The translations under genes and the position numbers were made by a program. Under the pieces are notes generated by a model that worked only from the letters and a program-made list of their open reading frames with translations, made no database searches and was not told the origin of the DNA. Below are positions 50,989 to 62,612 of a stretch of DNA of 64,000 bases, in pieces. This DNA is from Brevibacillus porteri (lineage in GTDB: Bacteria; Bacillota; Bacilli; Brevibacillales; Brevibacillaceae), in the NCBI RefSeq assembly GCF_003013475.1, contig NZ_PXZO01000032.1, positions 1 through 64,000 of the forward strand, read 5' to 3'. The first letter of the stretch is position 1, and each line of letters starts with the position of its first letter.

Positions 50989-51531
50989 TTGAGCGAGGAA
51001 AAAGTAACGCAAGACCCGACTCTCGAAGAAGAACAAGTAGCAGAGGATGCAGACCAAACGACTGCAACCGAAATGAACGGGGAGCAGGAAGCTGCTCACT
51101 GGAAGGCTCAGGCCGAAGAGCATCAAAACCGCATGCTGCGCGCCATGGCCGATATGGATAACCTTCGCCGCCGTGTTCGCAAAGAGCAGGAAGATCTGGC
51201 TAAATACGCTTCTCTTAAAATCGTGGAAGAGCTTCTGCCAGTTCTCGATAACTTCGAGCGAGCACTTGCCGCTGACAAGGATTCCATGACGGTAGACTCC
51301 CTCTTGGAGGGCGTAAACATGGTATATCGTCAGATGGTCCAAGTTTTCGATAAAGAAGGCTTGGCCGCAATCGAGGCTCAAGGAAAACCATTTGACCCTC
51401 ACATCCACCAGGCGGTTATGCAAACACAAGACCCTGAGTTTGAATCAGGTGTTGTGGTAGCCGAGCTGCAAAAAGGATATATGTTCAAAGACCGCGTCGT
51501 TCGTCCGGCGATGGTTCAAGTGAACGAGTAA
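50989..51531 (+). CDS. grpE: GrpE, nucleotide exchange factor of DnaK
   Basis: Releases ADP from DnaK. 180 residues from TTG 50989, which sits seven bases after AGGAGGT. The N-terminus is acidic and disordered, then comes the long dimer helix (AEEHQNRMLRAMADMDNLRRRVRKEQEDL), and a beta domain with VAELQKGYMFKDRVVRPAMVQV at the C-terminus. The frame stays open back into hrcA, but no better start is present. Confidence 0.95.
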   Translation: MSEEKVTQDPTLEEEQVAEDADQTTATEMNGEQEAAHWKAQAEEHQNRMLRAMADMDNLRRRVRKEQEDLAKYASLKIVEELLPVLDNFERALAADKDSMTVDSLLEGVNMVYRQMVQVFDKEGLAAIEAQGKPFDPHIHQAVMQTQDPEFESGVVVAELQKGYMFKDRVVRPAMVQVNE

Positions 51532-51555
51532 TCTCAAAAAACGTAAATTCACTAG

Positions 51556-53409
<1,854 letters not shown>

Positions 53410-53467
53410 CACGCTGGAACTGTGAGGGGAGAGATTTCTTCCCTCACTTCCCACGATGTGACCCATG

Positions 53468-53505
53468 AAAGTCAAAGTCACGGAATGCTGACTTTGACTT
53501 TTTTT
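53468..53505 (+). terminator. Hairpin between dnaK and dnaJ
   Basis: AAAGTCAAAGTCA (53468-53480) pairs with TGACTTTGACTTT (53489-53501), 13 perfect pairs, followed by more T. A second hairpin (GTGAGGG/CCCTCAC) lies at about 53421-53447. Together they should limit read-through into dnaJ, which has its own possible extended -10 (TGCTATGAT at 53519-53527). Confidence 0.85.
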
Positions 53506-53559
53506 CAAGTCTGTCACATGCTATGATAACAGTTGACTGTCATGGGAGTGATGTAGGAG

Positions 53560-54687
53560 ATGAAACGTGATTTATACGAGGTTCTAGGCGTTGCCAAGGA
53601 CGCGGACGCTGATGAAATTAAAAAAGCGTATCGCAAGCTGGCTCGCCAGTACCATCCGGATGTAAATAAAGAGGCTGACGCGGAAGAAAAGTTCAAAGAA
53701 GTAAAGGATGCGTATGACATCCTGTCCGAGCCACAAAAGCGTGCGCAGTATGACCGTTTTGGTCACCAAGACCCGAATCAGGGCTTCGGTGGCGGAGGTT
53801 TTGATGGATCAGGCATGGGCGGCTTCGGAGATATTTTTGATATGTTCTTCGGTGGTGGCGGCAGACGTTCGAATCCAAATGCACCACGCAAAGGATCTGA
53901 TCTGCAATTTGGCCTCAGCATTGACTTTATCGACGCGATTTTTGGAAAAGAAACCGACGTGGAAATTCCAAAAGAAGCAGAATGCGATACATGCCTTGGT
54001 TCTGGCGCGAAGCCTGGTTCCGGTGTAGATACATGTAAGACTTGTAGCGGAACTGGACAACAAGAAGTGGTGGCGAACACGCCATTCGGCCGAATCGTCA
54101 ATAGCCGTGTTTGCTCGACTTGCGAAGGAAAAGGGAAAGTCGTCAAAGAAAAATGTTCAACTTGCCGTGGCAATGGACGTGTCAAGGTACGCCGCAAAAT
54201 TCATCTCAACATCCCAGCAGGTGTGGACGATGGAGCACAATTGCGCGTAACAGGCGAGGGAGAACCGGGCGCAAACGGTGGACCTCCTGGAGATTTGTAC
54301 GTCGTATTGCGTGTGAAGAGTCATGAGTTTTTTGAGCGTGAAGGAAATGATATTTACTGTGAGGTTCCGCTTACTTACGCACAGGCAGCACTTGGAGATG
54401 AGATCGAAGTGCCGACTGTCGATGGTCGCGTGAAGTTGAAGATCCCGGCGGGTACCCAAACAGAAACATTCTTCCGCTTGCGTGGTAAAGGTGTTCCGCA
54501 TTTGCGTGGAAACGGCCGTGGTGATCAGCATGTGAAAGTGCGCGTCATTACACCGACCAAGCTAAGCGATAAACAAAAGGAATTGTTGCGTGAGCTCGCC
54601 GAACTGTCTGGAGAAAAGCCAGGGCAGCATGGGGGAGAAGACGAAAGCTTTTTCGAAAAAATGAAACGGGCATTCCGCGGCGAGTAA
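53560..54687 (+). CDS. dnaJ: Chaperone DnaJ (Hsp40)
   Basis: Stimulates the DnaK ATPase. The J domain (residues 1-70, HPD in YHPDVN) is followed by a Gly/Phe-rich region. Four zinc repeats C-x-x-C-x-G-x-G come next ([32 protein letters not shown]), then the substrate-binding C-domains. 375 residues, normal for class A. GTAGGAGATG sets the start. Confidence 0.97.
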   Translation: MKRDLYEVLGVAKDADADEIKKAYRKLARQYHPDVNKEADAEEKFKEVKDAYDILSEPQKRAQYDRFGHQDPNQGFGGGGFDGSGMGGFGDIFDMFFGGGGRRSNPNAPRKGSDLQFGLSIDFIDAIFGKETDVEIPKEAECDTCLGSGAKPGSGVDTCKTCSGTGQQEVVANTPFGRIVNSRVCSTCEGKGKVVKEKCSTCRGNGRVKVRRKIHLNIPAGVDDGAQLRVTGEGEPGANGGPPGDLYVVLRVKSHEFFEREGNDIYCEVPLTYAQAALGDEIEVPTVDGRVKLKIPAGTQTETFFRLRGKGVPHLRGNGRGDQHVKVRVITPTKLSDKQKELLRELAELSGEKPGQHGGEDESFFEKMKRAFRGE

Positions 54688-54786
54688 TCCGTCGCGGTTT
54701 TGTCCGCTTTCTGCCTAAAGTTTCATGTAGCGAAGTCGATTAAATGAAAAGCCCGATTGGGAGCTTATGTGGGGAGTGGTAGATTC

Positions 54787-55728
54787 GTGAAATGGTCAGA
54801 AATCAGTATCCATACTACAGCGGAGGCTACGGAGGCGGTGTCGAGCCTCTTGTATGAATTGGGTGCCAATGGTGTCGTAATTGAAGACCCGGAGGTGCTT
54901 TATCGTGAGTGGGATACCCCCTTTGGCGAAATCTACCAGCTTTCTCCTGATGATTTTCCAGCCGAGGGCGTATTCGTTAAAGCATACCTGCCGGTTGACA
55001 GCAGCGAGCTGCTTGATGTAGTAGAAGAGCTGAAAGAGCAATTGGCGCAGTTGATCGAGTATGGTCTGGATATCGGCAAGGCATCGATTGCTGTAAACGA
55101 TGTCCACGAAGATGAATGGGCCCACGCCTGGAAAAAATATTACAAACCGGTTCATGTGTCTGATCGCATGACCATCAAGCCAGTATGGGAAGAGTACGAA
55201 CCGAAGAATTCCGATGAGATTATTATCGAGATGGACCCAGGCATGGCATTTGGAACAGGTACACATCCGACGACCATCCTTTGTCTGCGTGCACTCGAGA
55301 AGTACATGGCAAAAGGCGATCAGGTGTATGATGTTGGGACAGGCACAGCTATTTTGAGTATTGCTGCTATCAAGCTCGGAGCAAAAGATGTGCTGGCGAT
55401 GGACTTGGATGAAGTAGCCGTACGCTCTGCACAGGCCAATACCGAACTGAATGGTGTGCATGAGCATATCAACGTGAGACAAAACAACTTGCTCGACGGC
55501 ATCGAGGAGCAGGTGGAAGTGGTCGTGGCTAACATTTTGGCAGAAGTCATCGTGCGTTTCACCGACGATGTATTCCGCGTGTTGAAGCCAGGTGGTACCT
55601 TTATCTCTTCAGGTATTATTGCTGCACGTGAAGCGGATGTAAAAGCGGCGTTGGCGGCTTCAGGTCTTGAGGTCGTGGAAACCATTTTCATCGATGACTG
55701 GGTAGCAATTGTAGCAAAAAAACGATAG
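54787..55728 (+). CDS. prmA: Ribosomal protein L11 methyltransferase
   Basis: Trimethylates ribosomal protein uL11. 313 residues from GTG 54787: the resulting M-K-W-S-E-I-S-I-H-T-T matches the B. subtilis start. Motif I is YDVGTGTAILSIAA, and PrmA-specific segments MDPGMAFGTGTHPTT and VVANILAEVI are present. 99 bases after dnaJ, in the usual order. Confidence 0.95.
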   Translation: MKWSEISIHTTAEATEAVSSLLYELGANGVVIEDPEVLYREWDTPFGEIYQLSPDDFPAEGVFVKAYLPVDSSELLDVVEELKEQLAQLIEYGLDIGKASIAVNDVHEDEWAHAWKKYYKPVHVSDRMTIKPVWEEYEPKNSDEIIIEMDPGMAFGTGTHPTTILCLRALEKYMAKGDQVYDVGTGTAILSIAAIKLGAKDVLAMDLDEVAVRSAQANTELNGVHEHINVRQNNLLDGIEEQVEVVVANILAEVIVRFTDDVFRVLKPGGTFISSGIIAAREADVKAALAASGLEVVETIFIDDWVAIVAKKR

Positions 55729-55746
55729 AATAGTGGGGTTGGCGAG

Positions 55747-56505
55747 ATGCAACGATATTTTGTCGAGCCACATTCCTTTAGTGAGAATGAGCTAACGATT
55801 GTCGGAGACGATGTACACCATATCGTAAATGTAATGCGTGCTCGGGAAGGCGAAGAAATCATCGTTTCTGATGGAGCGGGCAGGTCTGCACGGGCCAAAC
55901 TTGTCTACCTTTCTGCCAAGGAAGTGCGGGCAGAAGTAATGGAAATGCTTCAAGAAGAACGAGAACTGCCGATCCGGATCACAATTGGTCAGGGGCTTCC
56001 AAAAGGCGAGAAGCTGGAGTGGATTTTGCAAAAGGGGACGGAACTTGGGGCGTACTCTTTTTTCCCGTTTTCTTCTGAGCGAACCATCGTAAAGCTGGAT
56101 GCCAAAAAAGAAGCAAAAAAACTGGAGCGTTGGCGCAAGATTGTCAAAGAGGCTGCTGAACAGTCTCATCGCACTGTTTTGCCAGAGCTTTTATCTCCTG
56201 TTTCATTTCGTGAGATACTTCAAGCTGGCCAGTCTTATACGCATTGCGCCATTGCCTATGAAAAAGAAGGCAGTACGACGATTCATCAAGTGCTAGAAGA
56301 GATGACTGTGGACGATTCACTTCTCGTCCTCGTTGGACCGGAGGGAGGCTTCTCTCCTGAGGAAGTGGCACAAGCAGAGAGCAAAGGGTTCCTGACAGTT
56401 TCTCTCGGCCCGCGCATTTTGCGCACGGAAACGGCAAGCCAGTACGTTTTGGCCTGCGCTTCCTATCAGTTTGAACGAAAGGCTTCATCACTTCGCAAAG
56501 GATGA
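55747..56505 (+). CDS. rsmE: 16S rRNA (uracil1498-N3)-methyltransferase
   Basis: SPOUT-class (knotted) methyltransferase, 252 residues. The N-terminal PUA-like domain begins QRYFVEPHSF and has DDVHHIVNVMRAREGE. The knot carries LLVLVGPEGGFSPEEV and LGPRILRTETA, the SAM site. The gene overlaps the extended open frame of mtaB but not its real start. Confidence 0.95.
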   Translation: MQRYFVEPHSFSENELTIVGDDVHHIVNVMRAREGEEIIVSDGAGRSARAKLVYLSAKEVRAEVMEMLQEERELPIRITIGQGLPKGEKLEWILQKGTELGAYSFFPFSSERTIVKLDAKKEAKKLERWRKIVKEAAEQSHRTVLPELLSPVSFREILQAGQSYTHCAIAYEKEGSTTIHQVLEEMTVDDSLLVLVGPEGGFSPEEVAQAESKGFLTVSLGPRILRTETASQYVLACASYQFERKASSLRKG

Positions 56506-56606
56506 GCAGGAATCAAACGGTTATGACCGTTTGGTTGACCGCAAGCGGTCACATCCACTTTTATGAAAAACATCGAGACGTTTTTCACGGAAAAGGAGGA
56601 ATGGCA

Positions 56607-57965
56607 ATGTCTACCGTTGCTTTTCATACATTGGGCTGCAAAGTAAACAGCTATGAAACAGAGGCCATCTGGCAATTGTTCAAGGCAGACGGCTACGAGA
56701 GAGTCGACTTTGAACAAGATGATGCAGATGTTTACGTCATTAATACTTGTACCGTGACGAACACGGGAGATAAGAAGAGTCGCCAAGTGATTCGTCGTGC
56801 GATTCGTCGTAATCCTGAGGCGATCGTAGCCGTAACTGGCTGCTATGCGCAAACCTCTCCAAGTGAGATTGCGCAAATTCCCGGTGTGGATATCGTAGTA
56901 GGTACACAAGGGCGCGAGAAGCTGATCGAGTACGTGGATCAAATTCGTACAGAGCGCCAGCCGATCAATGCAGTTGGCAACATCATGAAAGCCCGCGAAT
57001 TCGAAGAGCTGGATGTTCCTAACTTTACGGATCGCACACGTGCTTCCCTCAAGATTCAAGAGGGCTGCAACAACTTTTGTACGTTTTGTATTATTCCTTG
57101 GGCGCGCGGTCTGATGCGTTCCCGCAAACCGGAAAGCGTCGTCGAACAGGCCCAAAAGCTGGTGGAAGCGGGCTATCTGGAAATCGTTTTGACTGGGATT
57201 CATACGGGTGGATACGGCGAGGATTTGGAAGACTACAATTTGGCCAAGCTGTTGCTTGACCTTCATCAAGTAGAAGGCCTCAAGCGCATCCGTATCAGTT
57301 CGATCGAGGCGAGCCAAATCACCGATGAAGTGATCGAGGTCATCAACAATTCCGATCGTGTCGTGCGCCATCTGCATGTACCGCTGCAAGCGGGCGATGA
57401 CGAAGTGTTGAAACGCATGCGCCGCAAGTATACGACGGCTGAGTTTTACGAAAGAATGGTCAAAGTACGCGAAGCATTGCCAGGAGCAGCGATTACAACA
57501 GACGTCATCGTAGGCTTCCCGGGTGAGTCCGAAGAGCAATTCTGGAACGGATACGAGTTTATGAAGAAAATCGGTTTTGCCGAGATGCACGTATTCCCGT
57601 ACTCCATGCGTACAGGTACACCAGCAGCGCGTATGACGGATCAAATTCCTGAAGAGAAAAAGAACGAGCGTGTAGCGAAGCTTCTGGAGCTTAATCAGGA
57701 ATTGACCTTGGCATACTCCAAGAAATTCGTAGGGGATGTACTGGAAGTTATTCCGGAGCGTCCATTTAAAGAAGCACCTGATAGTGGTCTTCTGATGGGC
57801 TATTCGGACAACTACCTGAACGTCGTCTTCCCTGGCGATGAGAGCATGATCGGCAAGATTTGCAAGGTCAGACTGGATGAACCAGGCTCGGAATACTGCA
57901 AAGGGACTTTTGTCCGCGTAGTGGAAACAGAGGCGCTGCCTTACCTGAAGGAGCGAGCTATATGA
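56607..57965 (+). CDS. mtaB: tRNA threonylcarbamoyladenosine (t6A37) methylthiotransferase
   Basis: Radical SAM enzyme that converts t6A37 to ms2t6A37 in tRNA. The N-terminal UPF0004 domain supplies three Cys for a second Fe-S cluster (TLGCKVN, NTCTVTN, GCYAQ). The radical SAM motif is CNNFCTFC near residue 157, and a TRAM domain ends the protein; 452 residues. AAGGAGG is seven bases before ATG 56607. A TGACCGC/GCGGTCA hairpin (56536-56551) sits in the 100-base gap after rsmE. Confidence 0.94.
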   Translation: MSTVAFHTLGCKVNSYETEAIWQLFKADGYERVDFEQDDADVYVINTCTVTNTGDKKSRQVIRRAIRRNPEAIVAVTGCYAQTSPSEIAQIPGVDIVVGTQGREKLIEYVDQIRTERQPINAVGNIMKAREFEELDVPNFTDRTRASLKIQEGCNNFCTFCIIPWARGLMRSRKPESVVEQAQKLVEAGYLEIVLTGIHTGGYGEDLEDYNLAKLLLDLHQVEGLKRIRISSIEASQITDEVIEVINNSDRVVRHLHVPLQAGDDEVLKRMRRKYTTAEFYERMVKVREALPGAAITTDVIVGFPGESEEQFWNGYEFMKKIGFAEMHVFPYSMRTGTPAARMTDQIPEEKKNERVAKLLELNQELTLAYSKKFVGDVLEVIPERPFKEAPDSGLLMGYSDNYLNVVFPGDESMIGKICKVRLDEPGSEYCKGTFVRVVETEALPYLKERAI

Positions 57966-58390
57966 GGGAGATATCGGCAGGAGGCGTTGTATACCAGAAG
58001 CAAGACACAGAGTACATGCTCCTATTGATTGAAGACCGCTATGGCAAAGTAACACTCGCAAAAGGGAAGCAGGAGATGGGCGAGACCATCGAAGAAACGG
58101 CTCTGCGCGAAGTTTTGGAAGAAACAGGCGTAGCAGGACGATTGGGGTCCAAGCTCGACATGATCACCTACGTGTATACGCATCCGGTGACGGGCGAATC
58201 CATCGACAAAGAAGTCCATTATTATTTAGTAGAAGCTTACAACACAGAAATCACCGTACAGCTAGAAGAAATCAATGATGTTCATTGGCATTCAGCTAAG
58301 GAAGCTTGGGATTTGCAACTGCAACGAGGATACCGTAACAATGACAGCATTTTTCGCCTTGCATTCGAACAATTAGGGATAGAGGTGTAG
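57962..58390 (+). CDS. Nudix hydrolase
   Basis: 142 residues. The Nudix box [22 protein letters not shown] meets G-x5-E-x7-R-E-x2-E-E-x-G. The enzyme would cleave a nucleoside diphosphate derivative; which one cannot be told. It overlaps mtaB by four bases (ATGA) and deoC follows four bases later, so all three are probably one transcript. Confidence 0.9.
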   Translation: MREISAGGVVYQKQDTEYMLLLIEDRYGKVTLAKGKQEMGETIEETALREVLEETGVAGRLGSKLDMITYVYTHPVTGESIDKEVHYYLVEAYNTEITVQLEEINDVHWHSAKEAWDLQLQRGYRNNDSIFRLAFEQLGIEV

Positions 58391-58394
58391 TTCT

Positions 58395-59060
58395 ATGAAC
58401 ATGAACAAATATATCGACCACACGCTGTTGAAGCCTGATGCTACACAAGAGATGATTGACAAGCTGTGCCAAGAAGCAAGAGAGCACGATTTCATGTCTG
58501 TATGCGTAAACCCTTACTGGGTAAAACGCTCTGCTGAACTCCTGGCAGGCTCTGATGTAAAAGTGTGCACGGTTATCGGATTCCCTCTGGGAGCGAGCAC
58601 GATCGAGTCCAAAGCAGCCGAAACCCGCGATGCGATTGCAAACGGAGCGACTGAGGTAGATATGGTACTGAACGTAGGTGCCCTGAAATCCGGCGACCTG
58701 GAAACTGTCAAAAAAGACATCGTTGCTGTGAAGCAAGCTGCTGGCGATATTCTCTTGAAAGTGATTCTGGAGACTTGCCTCTTGACCGAAGAAGAAAAAG
58801 TAGTTGCGTGCAAGCTCTCCGTAGAGGCTGGTGCTGATTACGTAAAAACCTCCACAGGATTTTCAACAGGTGGAGCAACGGTTGAAGATATCGCCCTGAT
58901 GCGTAAAACCGTAGGACCAAATGTAGGTGTAAAAGCGTCTGGTGGCGTTCGTGACGGCGAAGCAGCGGTTGCGATGATCGAAGCAGGCGCGAGTCGTGTC
59001 GGTACAAGCTCCGGTGTTTCCATTGTAACTGGAGCAAAAACAACAGGCAGCGGATACTAA
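58395..59060 (+). CDS. deoC: Deoxyribose-phosphate aldolase
   Basis: Splits 2-deoxyribose 5-phosphate into acetaldehyde and glyceraldehyde 3-phosphate. TIM barrel of 221 residues: [11 protein letters not shown] at the start, Asp in [14 protein letters not shown], Schiff-base Lys in DYVKTSTGF and Lys in [17 protein letters not shown] lies in the Nudix stop region. A terminator follows. Confidence 0.95.
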   Translation: MNMNKYIDHTLLKPDATQEMIDKLCQEAREHDFMSVCVNPYWVKRSAELLAGSDVKVCTVIGFPLGASTIESKAAETRDAIANGATEVDMVLNVGALKSGDLETVKKDIVAVKQAAGDILLKVILETCLLTEEEKVVACKLSVEAGADYVKTSTGFSTGGATVEDIALMRKTVGPNVGVKASGGVRDGEAAVAMIEAGASRVGTSSGVSIVTGAKTTGSGY

Positions 59061-59070
59061 TACGAAAGAA

Positions 59071-59100
59071 AAGCCTGGCCGAGGAAAGGCCGGGCTTTTT
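59071..59100 (+). terminator. Terminator of deoC
   Basis: AAGCCTGGCC (59071-59080) pairs with GGCCGGGCTT (59088-59097; one G-T pair), followed by T. Confidence 0.85.
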
Positions 59101-59161
59101 CCGTCCTGCATGCTGATGTTCCTATAGAGAGAGGATAGGGAGCGGGGAGGAGATTAGCAAA

Positions 59162-59557
59162 ATGAAATTTGTTAAAGGAATCGTCATCCTGTTGGCTTTT
59201 TATGGAGTAGGCGTAGCTGCGAGCAAATGGCTGCATATTCCCCTGCCCGGTAACTTGGTGGGAATGCTGCTGTTAACTCTGGGACTTTGTATGGGATGGA
59301 TACGAATGGATTGGGTGGAACAAGCGGGTACTTTTCTAATCCGACACATGTTGCTCTTTTTCGTACCGATCATCGTCGGAGTTGCTTCCTATTTAAACGT
59401 ATTCACGCAAAATCCATTGCCAATTATACTATCGATGGTACTCGGTCCATTGTTAGTCATGCTTGTGACGGGTGTGGTCGTGCAATGGTATTTGAAGCAT
59501 CATAAACAAAAATCAGAATCGTCCTCGCAGCAAGAGAGGAGGACTCTGGATGCTTAG
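59162..59557 (+). CDS. CidA/LrgA-family holin-like protein
   Basis: 131 residues with four hydrophobic helices. The family core is IPLPGNLVGMLLLTLGL, then LLFFVPIIVGV. These small proteins act with LrgB/CidB partners in control of murein hydrolases or, in B. subtilis PftAB, in pyruvate transport. It overlaps the LrgB-type gene by eight bases. The ribosome site GGGGAGGAG lies about 12 bases upstream. Confidence 0.88.
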   Translation: MKFVKGIVILLAFYGVGVAASKWLHIPLPGNLVGMLLLTLGLCMGWIRMDWVEQAGTFLIRHMLLFFVPIIVGVASYLNVFTQNPLPIILSMVLGPLLVMLVTGVVVQWYLKHHKQKSESSSQQERRTLDA

Positions 59558-60215
59558 TCAATTTTTCGCCATTTTGGTATCGATAGCAGGGTACAAAGGT
59601 GCAACAATGATCAACGCCCGATTCCAACGATTGCAGCCTCTCCTGGTGGCTGTGATCTTGGTCTGGACCATGTGGTGGGCGTTTAGCGGCGATTGGGAGG
59701 CGTTTGCAGCTGGAGGCCAGTGGATTTCCTTTTGGCTAGGCCCTGCAACGGTTGCACTCGCTATTCCGCTGGCTAAACAGATCAAGGAGTTTGCTCATAT
59801 TTGGCGTGGTGTATTGCTTGGTGTATGTGCAGGCTGTGCAGTTGCAATCATCGTCGTTATGGCGGTTCATTGGTGTCTGGGATCAGATGAGCTCGTATAC
59901 AAAAGCATGCTGAGCAAATCCGTGACCACCCCGATTGCGTTGGAGCTGAGTCGTTCCATAGGTGGGGAACCTGCGCTTGCAGCCTTTTTTACCGCGTTGA
60001 CAGGGATGGTCGGTGTAATGATTGCCCGTCCTGTTCTCAAATGGGGAAAAATCACCGATGATTGGGCAATCGGTATCGCCATTGGTACGAGTGCACACGC
60101 CATTGGTACGGCTAGCTTGAACCGCGTTTCTCCCGTTCAAACGGCAGCGTCCAGTGTCGCAATGATCGTGGCAGGCGTCATTACTTCCATCTACTTGATA
60201 CCATTTTCTTTCTGA
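59550..60215 (+). CDS. LrgB-family membrane protein
   Basis: 221 residues with about six helices. LSKSVTTPIALELSRSIGG and GTSAHAIGTASL are diagnostic LrgB/YohK segments. Partner of the CidA/LrgA-type gene just upstream. Its last 35 bases overlap, tail to tail, the reverse-strand Na/Pi symporter-like gene. Confidence 0.9.
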   Translation: MLSQFFAILVSIAGYKGATMINARFQRLQPLLVAVILVWTMWWAFSGDWEAFAAGGQWISFWLGPATVALAIPLAKQIKEFAHIWRGVLLGVCAGCAVAIIVVMAVHWCLGSDELVYKSMLSKSVTTPIALELSRSIGGEPALAAFFTALTGMVGVMIARPVLKWGKITDDWAIGIAIGTSAHAIGTASLNRVSPVQTAASSVAMIVAGVITSIYLIPFSF

Positions 60216-61164
60216 AGGTGAGGTCAGTGGGACGACGCCTATCAGGGATCAGCCATTGAATAAACCGGGCTATCTGCGGCACGAATGGCAGCGCGACCAG
60301 CGAGCAGACGAGATTGAAGATCGTCTGTGAATGGGCGATCTGCATAGAAGGACTATCCGTTAAAAATGCACTGACGAGGGCAAGCTGGGAAAGAAACGGT
60401 AAAAAAACAATCGCGCCTGCGACGTTGAAGAGCGTATGGCACCATGCGACCTGTTTGGATGCCGTATTCGTGCCAATGGCAGCGATGACAGCGGTAAAGC
60501 AAGTTCCGACGTTCGCGCCCAATACGATGGCGAGTGCCGTTTCCATCGAAAGAATTTGATGACTGAGCAGGCCCATCGTGATCACGGTCGTAGCGGAACC
60601 GCTATGAATGAGAGCGGTGAAAATGATCCCGGTGATCAAACCGAGCCAGATGGAATGGCTGCTCTCCAGAAAAAGGGAACGAAACGTCTCAGACTGCTCC
60701 AAAGGCTTCGCCATGACTTTCAATGTATCGATTCCGAGGAAGATCAGTCCGAAGCCGGCGACGACGAGACCAATGCAACGAATGTTTCGGCGCGGCATCA
60801 GCCACAGAGCGACTCCGATGAGAAGCATGGGAATGGCAAAGGACTCGAGCTTGAGCGCAACCAGCTCCGTTGTCACTGTCGTGCCCAGATTGGTTCCCAA
60901 AATGATGCCGACGGTTTGTGTGAACTGGATGATGCCTGCGTTCGTCAGCCCAATTGTCAGGACGGTTACCGCACTGGAGCTTTGCAAGACAAAAGTAGCG
61001 AAGAGACCAATCCAGAAGCTATGGAGCGGGGTACGTGTAAAGCGCCCCATCCATTCTTCCATTTTTTTGCCGGCGAGGTTTTGAAAGCCGGAGCGCATGG
61101 CGTACATACCGAAAAGAAAAAAAGTGAGCCCAAAGGTAAAAGGGGCGAGGATGGAGACTATCAC
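60181..61164 (-). CDS. yqeW: Na/Pi cotransporter-family protein (YqeW-like)
   Basis: 327 residues with two inverted repeats of the NptA fold, each bearing the QSSS/HSGS signature (VLQSSSAVTVLTIGL; IHSGSATTVITMGL) and the paired GTNLGTT / GANVGTC. The C-terminal PhoU-like domain of larger relatives is missing. Phosphate export or import with Na+ is known for the family; direction here is unknown. GTG start with GGAGG 11 bases upstream. It occupies the B. subtilis yqeW position after mtaB. Confidence 0.87.
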   Translation of the reverse strand: MIVSILAPFTFGLTFFLFGMYAMRSGFQNLAGKKMEEWMGRFTRTPLHSFWIGLFATFVLQSSSAVTVLTIGLTNAGIIQFTQTVGIILGTNLGTTVTTELVALKLESFAIPMLLIGVALWLMPRRNIRCIGLVVAGFGLIFLGIDTLKVMAKPLEQSETFRSLFLESSHSIWLGLITGIIFTALIHSGSATTVITMGLLSHQILSMETALAIVLGANVGTCFTAVIAAIGTNTASKQVAWCHTLFNVAGAIVFLPFLSQLALVSAFLTDSPSMQIAHSQTIFNLVCSLVALPFVPQIARFIQWLIPDRRRPTDLTFRKKMVSSRWK

Positions 61165-61253
61165 AAGATACGTTCCTCCCTGTCCATTTTTAGCAAGTTA
61201 CTATAACGCTATGCCTGTACAAGGGCAAGCATGACAAGAGGAGGAATAGCTGC

Positions 61254-62549
61254 ATGGCACGTGTGCTATTGAATCAACATCGGAAAAAGCGGCTAGAAGT
61301 AGGACATCCGTGGGTTTTTCAATCGGAGGTATTAGAAATTCAAGGGGATGTAGAACCAGGTGAAATCGTCGAGGTCACCAATCACAAAGGGTATTTTTTG
61401 GCAAAGGGCTACATTAACCCAGCTTCCCAAATGATCGTGCGCATTCTGAGTTATGACCAAAAGGAAGAGATCGACTATGACTTTTTCTTGCGCAAAATCA
61501 AACAGGCGGCAGAATTCCGGACGAGATTTGTGGACAATCCGCGGGCTTGCCGTGTCATTTACGGGGAAGCTGACTTTTTGCCAGGACTCATCGTCGACCG
61601 CTACGAAGACACATTGGTTGTCCAAGTCCTCTCATTGGGGATGGAGAAGCGCATCGATTGGATTCGGGATGCACTCGTAGAGGTATTTGCACCGACCGGT
61701 ATTTATTTGCGCAATGATGTACATGTCCGTGAACTGGAAGGACTGACACAGGGCAAAGAAGTCCTGTATGGAGAGTGCCCGCGTGAGGTATTGATTGAAG
61801 AAAACGGATTGAAATACTATGTGGATATCGTAGAGGGGCAAAAGACCGGCTTTTTCTATGATCAGAGGGAAAATCGTGCTTCCATCGCGCCTTTGATGAA
61901 AGGCTGGGGCGAAAAGCACGACATTACCCTGACGAGCATGGAAGTAGACGGCGAGACAAAGCAGGTGCCTGTAGACAAGCGCGGTAAAGTGGTCAAAAAT
62001 CCGTTTTGGGATGGCGCTGAGGTATTGGAATGCTTTACACATACTGGTTCCTTCACCCTAAATGCTTGCAAGTACGGTGCGAAAAAGGTGACAGCCCTCG
62101 ATATTTCCGATCACGCCATCGAAACAGCGAAGCGAAACATTACACTCAATGGCTTCTTGCATCGCGTAGATTTTGTTGTGGCTAATGCGTTTGATTACTT
62201 GCGTGAAAATGTAGAGGCAGGTAAGAACTGGGATGTGGTCATTCTTGATCCACCAGCATTCGCAAAATCGCGTGGAGCAGTGAAAGGCGCTTGTCGCGGT
62301 TACAAAGACATTAACTTAAACGGGATGAAGCTCGTTCGTCCAGGCGGATTTCTCGTTACCGCGTCTTGCTCGTACCATATGTCACCTGAGCTGTTCCTGC
62401 AAACGATTCAAGAGGCAGCGGTCGATGCGAAAAAGATATTGCGTCTGATTGAATGGCGAGGCGCGGGCAAGGATCATCCGCAAATTAGTGGGGCCGATGA
62501 GGCTCATTACTTGAAATTTGCCATCTTTGAAGTAAGAGATCGTCGATAG
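61254..62549 (+). CDS. RlmI-like 23S rRNA (cytosine-C5) methyltransferase with internal insert
   Basis: 431 residues. An N-terminal PUA domain (KKRLEVGHPWVFQSEV), the RlmI linker (GQKTGFFYDQRENR), SAM motif I (VLECFTHTGSFTLNA), DPPAF and the catalytic-Cys segment TASCSYH are all present. About 35 residues (WGEKHDITLTSMEVDGETKQ onward) are inserted between the ENRASIAPL helix and motif I; RlmI/YwbD enzymes are near 396 residues. The target base is inferred from the family. Confidence 0.87.
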   Translation: MARVLLNQHRKKRLEVGHPWVFQSEVLEIQGDVEPGEIVEVTNHKGYFLAKGYINPASQMIVRILSYDQKEEIDYDFFLRKIKQAAEFRTRFVDNPRACRVIYGEADFLPGLIVDRYEDTLVVQVLSLGMEKRIDWIRDALVEVFAPTGIYLRNDVHVRELEGLTQGKEVLYGECPREVLIEENGLKYYVDIVEGQKTGFFYDQRENRASIAPLMKGWGEKHDITLTSMEVDGETKQVPVDKRGKVVKNPFWDGAEVLECFTHTGSFTLNACKYGAKKVTALDISDHAIETAKRNITLNGFLHRVDFVVANAFDYLRENVEAGKNWDVVILDPPAFAKSRGAVKGACRGYKDINLNGMKLVRPGGFLVTASCSYHMSPELFLQTIQEAAVDAKKILRLIEWRGAGKDHPQISGADEAHYLKFAIFEVRDRR

Positions 62550-62558
62550 AGAAAAAGA

Positions 62559-62600
62559 AAAACAGCGTCCGCTTTCATACGGCGCTGTTTTTCTATTCGG
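62559..62600. terminator. Bidirectional terminator after the methyltransferase
   Basis: AACAGCG (62561-62567) pairs with CGCTGTT (62583-62589), with A-rich and T-rich flanks; it serves the convergent small gene as well. Confidence 0.8.
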
Positions 62601-62612
62601 TTTCAGTTTGAT

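Noticed and set aside
56466-58061. 531-codon reverse-strand ORF across mtaB
   Set aside because: It is antisense to intact rsmE, mtaB and Nudix genes and has no recognisable domain.
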